Position numbers and translations under genes: made by a program
Part shown: piece after piece, positions 13,657 through 15,438 of the stretch
Layout: each line of letters opens with the position of its first letter
Position numbering within the stretch: position 1 is the first letter of the stretch
Notes under the pieces: model-generated
Told to the model about the DNA's origin: nothing
What the model saw: only the letters and a program-made list of their open reading frames with translations
The model's database searches: none
NCBI GenBank assembly: GCA_021796445.1
Contig: JAKACB010000017.1
Span: forward strand, 1-15,438
Reading direction: 5' to 3'
DNA length: 15,438 nucleotides
DNA from: Nanobdellota archaeon
Lineage (GTDB): Archaea > Nanoarchaeota > Nanoarchaeia > Parvarchaeales > Parvarchaeaceae

Positions 13657-14951
13657 ATCAAAAACTCATCTATTTCTCTTCTTTCCTTTGTTTCACCTGC
13701 TAGATTAGTTGACATTATCTTTTTTATTTCTTCAAGTTTTTTGCTGTTTCCAAGAGCAAACATTAGTTTTACGAACGCAGTTTCAGTTGTCATGTCTCCT
13801 ACATATATAACATTATCAAATCTAGAAATTTCACGTAAAGTACTGTAAACAAACTTGTTTGTTGAACCATAAATGGTTTGAGACGTTATTACTATAGGTA
13901 TCTGCTGTTTTTCGGCCTTTTTCAATGCATTTATAATTGTTTTGTCTTCCAATGGCAGGTTTCCAAATCCTGTGGCAGCTATTACTATACCGTGCACTTT
14001 GCTGTAAGTATAATAGTCTATTATGTCTCCGCCCATAGAGGGGTAACTATATATTAGTTTTACCTTATCATCAATCTTCTCGTTTAATTTTGTATTTTCC
14101 TTTTTGGATATTATCTCCGGAGAAATTTCTCTTATCTTTCCATCAGTATAAACCTTAGCAAGCGGTTTAATATTTATTGGCCTAAATGCATCCCTTCTTT
14201 CAGTATTCATTTTTCTTGCCTTGTTTCCCCTTAGTATATAATTATATTCATCATTCAGATTTGCATGCATGCAAATCACCGATTCACCGCCGGAAAAATT
14301 CTTTGCTGCGAATGCTGATAAAAGTAAATTGGTACCAGCATCAGTAGACCCTCTATCAGTGCTTCTCTGGGATCCAGTAAAAACCACAGGAACAGAAAGC
14401 GGGTTCAACAAGAAGGAGAGCGCAGCTGAAGCGAAATGCATTGTATCTGTGCCGCTTGTTACTATTATACCCTTGCTGCCGTTTTTTATGTCCGAATACG
14501 CTTCCTTTGCTATTTTTATCCAGTCTGATGGTAGCATGTTCTCAGACAACTTTCTCATCAGATTTACTACTGCTATTTTTCCCTGTTTTTGTAAGTCTGG
14601 AGAAATCTGAAAATAATAGTTGCTATCTACGGATGGAGAAACTCCTCCCGTTTTATAGTCTATCTTTGAGGAGATAGTTCCACCGGTTGTTATCATTGTT
14701 ATGTCTGGATTTTCGATTTTCAGTTTACTTTCTTTTTCTTCTTTTTCTTCTAAGTTTATTGATTTATCTAGTATAGAGATACTGTCAATAGTCTCTTTTG
14801 AGAGTGTTATGTCGTAGCCAGATTTTAATTTAATTATTATTAAGTTTTCTTCTTCCTTTATAAATTCACCGTTAAACTTTTCGTTTTCTATTTTTATTTC
14901 TATTAAGTCTCCAAATGATAGATTCTTAGTCTCTATTTTTTTTGCAATCAT
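13653..14951 (-). CDS. gatD: Glutamyl-tRNA(Gln) amidotransferase subunit D (asparaginase-type)
   Basis: This subunit hydrolyses glutamine or asparagine to release ammonia for GatE. It has 432 residues, the usual length. An N-terminal small beta domain (about 1-75) precedes an L-asparaginase fold. The first catalytic Thr is in TGGTISS (T92), the second Thr-Asp pair in TSGTDTMHFA (T168, D169), and the lysine is in NKARKMNT (K247 by position). Together with GatE this replaces GlnRS, so the organism probably makes Gln-tRNA by transamidation and needs a non-discriminating GluRS, which is not in this window. It is the first gene of the operon, and its promoter lies in the 276-base spacer shared with ftsZ. 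Confidence 0.95.
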   Translation of the reverse strand: MIAKKIETKNLSFGDLIEIKIENEKFNGEFIKEEENLIIIKLKSGYDITLSKETIDSISILDKSINLEEKEEKESKLKIENPDITMITTGGTISSKIDYKTGGVSPSVDSNYYFQISPDLQKQGKIAVVNLMRKLSENMLPSDWIKIAKEAYSDIKNGSKGIIVTSGTDTMHFASAALSFLLNPLSVPVVFTGSQRSTDRGSTDAGTNLLLSAFAAKNFSGGESVICMHANLNDEYNYILRGNKARKMNTERRDAFRPINIKPLAKVYTDGKIREISPEIISKKENTKLNEKIDDKVKLIYSYPSMGGDIIDYYTYSKVHGIVIAATGFGNLPLEDKTIINALKKAEKQQIPIVITSQTIYGSTNKFVYSTLREISRFDNVIYVGDMTTETAFVKLMFALGNSKKLEEIKKIMSTNLAGETKERREIDEFLI

Positions 14952-15081
14952 TACAATAATTACCGTTATAATGTTTTAACTCTTTTCATTCCTATTTTAT
15001 GTTATATTAAGCTCAGTGAATTTAAAAGAAAGTGTATACTCTATGACAATAAACTTTTTAAATGAATAGCAATTATTATTG

Positions 15082-15093
15082 TTATTTAAATAA
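15082..15093 (+). promoter_or_regulatory. TATA box upstream of the ftsZ region
   Basis: TTATTTAAATAA is a strong archaeal TATA box. Its expected start site, about 25 bases downstream, falls inside the 13-bp inverted repeat. It would serve either a long-leader ftsZ transcript or a separate short RNA. Confidence 0.5.
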
Positions 15094-15098
15094 AATAG

Positions 15099-15128
15099 AA
15101 ATTTGAATGTTGGGGAACATTCAAATTT
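15099..15128. repeat. 13-bp perfect inverted repeat with GGGG spacer
   Basis: AAATTTGAATGTT is followed by GGGG and by its exact reverse complement AACATTCAAATTT. The predicted transcription start from the TATA box at 15082-15093 (about 15112) falls in the spacer, so a dimeric repressor bound here would block initiation. Otherwise it could form a hairpin in an RNA started further upstream. Confidence 0.6.
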
Positions 15129-15173
15129 TAATCGCAACATTGTAAGTTTTGAGGTCACTTACTTGTTTTTCTT
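15112..15173 (+). ncRNA. Candidate small RNA or leader upstream of ftsZ
   Basis: A transcript from the TATA box at 15082-15093 would start with G residues and contain a stem of GTAAGT (15142-15147) with ACTTAC (15157-15162), extended by AACA/TGTT across a small internal loop, then end in TTTTTCTT (15166-15173), a possible oligo-T terminator. I recognise no RNA family; the structure is by eye only. Confidence 0.25.
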
Positions 15174-15195
15174 AATAAAATATAGACGCATTGGG

Positions 15196-15204
15196 AATAT
15201 AAAG
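15196..15204 (+). promoter_or_regulatory. Proximal TATA element of ftsZ
   Basis: AATATAAAG is centred 28 bases before the ATG at 15228, the same spacing as other leaderless genes here. A small hairpin AAAGC-TTTC-GCTTT (15201-15214) overlaps it. Confidence 0.4.
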
Positions 15205-15227
15205 CTTTCGCTTTTGTTTCTAATGTG

Positions 15228-15438
15228 ATGGAGGGGAAAATGGTAATGGATTTGCTTGTTGAAAGCGCATTAAAAGCCAGCAGAGAAGAAGGTATGAATG
15301 AACCTTTATTCAATCAGGCTTTGATAAAAGTTGTAGGAGTAGGCGGCGGCGGAAATAACATGGGCAATTGGCTCTTTAAAAAAGGAGTCAAGGGCGCGGA
15401 AGTAATTCTAGCTAACACAGATCAGATACAGTTGAATG
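15228..15438 (+). CDS. ftsZ: Cell division protein FtsZ, N-terminal fragment
   Basis: This tubulin-like GTPase polymerises into the division ring. The window ends after about 70 codons. After a short N-terminal tail the frame reads LIKVVGVGGGGNNMGNWLFKKGVKGAEVILANTDQIQL, the first strand, the G-rich T1 loop (GGGGNN) and the NTD segment typical of FtsZ, so the call is safe although the GTP signature GGGTGTG lies beyond the window. Three in-frame ATGs compete: 15228 (28 bases after a TATA element, leaderless), 15240 and 15246. A GGAGGGG run (15230-15236) resembles a Shine-Dalgarno site for 15240 or 15246, but lies inside the frame of 15228. I chose 15228 because leaderless spacing is the rule here. 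Confidence 0.9.
   Translation, partial: MEGKMVMDLLVESALKASREEGMNEPLFNQALIKVVGVGGGGNNMGNWLFKKGVKGAEVILANTDQIQLN

Larger units (their letters stand above)
14952..15227. other. Structured intergenic region between gatD and ftsZ
   Basis: No open frame of useful length lies here; the longest start-to-stop frames are under ten codons. The region holds the gatD promoter (weak A/T element around 14970-14980 on the minus strand), a 9-bp imperfect hairpin (15065-15086), a near-palindromic TATA element (15082-15093), a 13-bp perfect inverted repeat (15099-15128), a stem-loop ending in a T-run (15136-15172) and a second TATA element (15196-15204) that fits ftsZ. It is the longest non-coding stretch in the window. 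Confidence 0.6.

Noticed and set aside
13408..13848. Plus-strand open frame of 146 codons across the gatD/gatE junction
   Set aside because: It is fully antisense to two well-supported genes, and its Phe/Ile/Tyr-rich sequence is the mirror of their Lys/Glu/Asn-rich codons.
1..15438. CRISPR arrays, insertion sequences or integrase genes
   Set aside because: No regularly spaced direct repeats, transposase or integrase motifs were seen on either strand.

Overview
The window looks like a chromosomal segment of an AT-rich archaeon. The archaeal evidence is: a GatD/GatE tRNA-dependent amidotransferase pair (an archaea-only enzyme); a DUF211 protein; a METTL5-type rRNA methyltransferase; an FtsZ start; KaiC-like ATPases with a Roadblock protein; a class II tRNA-Ser without an encoded CCA; and TATA boxes of the TTTAAATA type about 23-32 bases before many start codons, which implies mostly leaderless mRNAs. 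Dense packing with many 4-20 base gene overlaps, short secreted proteins with class III-like signal peptides and a bacterial-type ThrRS suggest a small-genome lineage, perhaps DPANN. That placement is inference; no rRNA is present to settle it.

Layout. 1-1979 (+): the 3' part of a TIM-barrel protein with endonuclease IV/xylose isomerase-type metal ligands, overlapping a nucleotidyltransferase (MNT) protein. 1972-2776 (-): DUF211 and a VIT/CCC1-like metal transporter, overlapping by 20 bases. 2902-3978 (+): two single-pass surface proteins. 4017-7391 (+): a five-gene cluster of an unknown protein, a KaiC-like protein, a KaiC-like domain fused to a small GTPase, a Roadblock/LC7 protein, and a low-molecular-weight phosphatase/arsenate reductase-like protein. 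7400-7672 (-): a small unknown protein. 7753-7836 (+): tRNA-Ser(GGA), followed by a possible nucleotidyltransferase remnant. 7995-10431 (-): ThrRS and an HPP-family membrane protein. 10568-10759 (+): a tiny membrane protein. 10811-14951 (-): a likely four-gene operon gatD-gatE-METTL5-like-secreted protein. 14952-15227: a structured intergenic region. 15228-15438 (+): the 5' end of ftsZ.

How it works together. gatD/gatE supply Gln-tRNA(Gln) by transamidation. With ThrRS, tRNA-Ser and the METTL5-like enzyme they give the right half a translation theme. The left half is dominated by the GTPase/Roadblock/KaiC-like cluster, which I take to be a signalling or polarity-type switch: a GTPase of the GTPGQERF type (as in COG2229 and Streptomyces conservon CvnD proteins) next to its usual Roadblock partner. 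Unusually, it is fused to a KaiC-like domain whose own P-loop has decayed. That cluster is the best candidate here for an undescribed system. Four short proteins with pilin-like N-termini are scattered through the window and would supply surface components.
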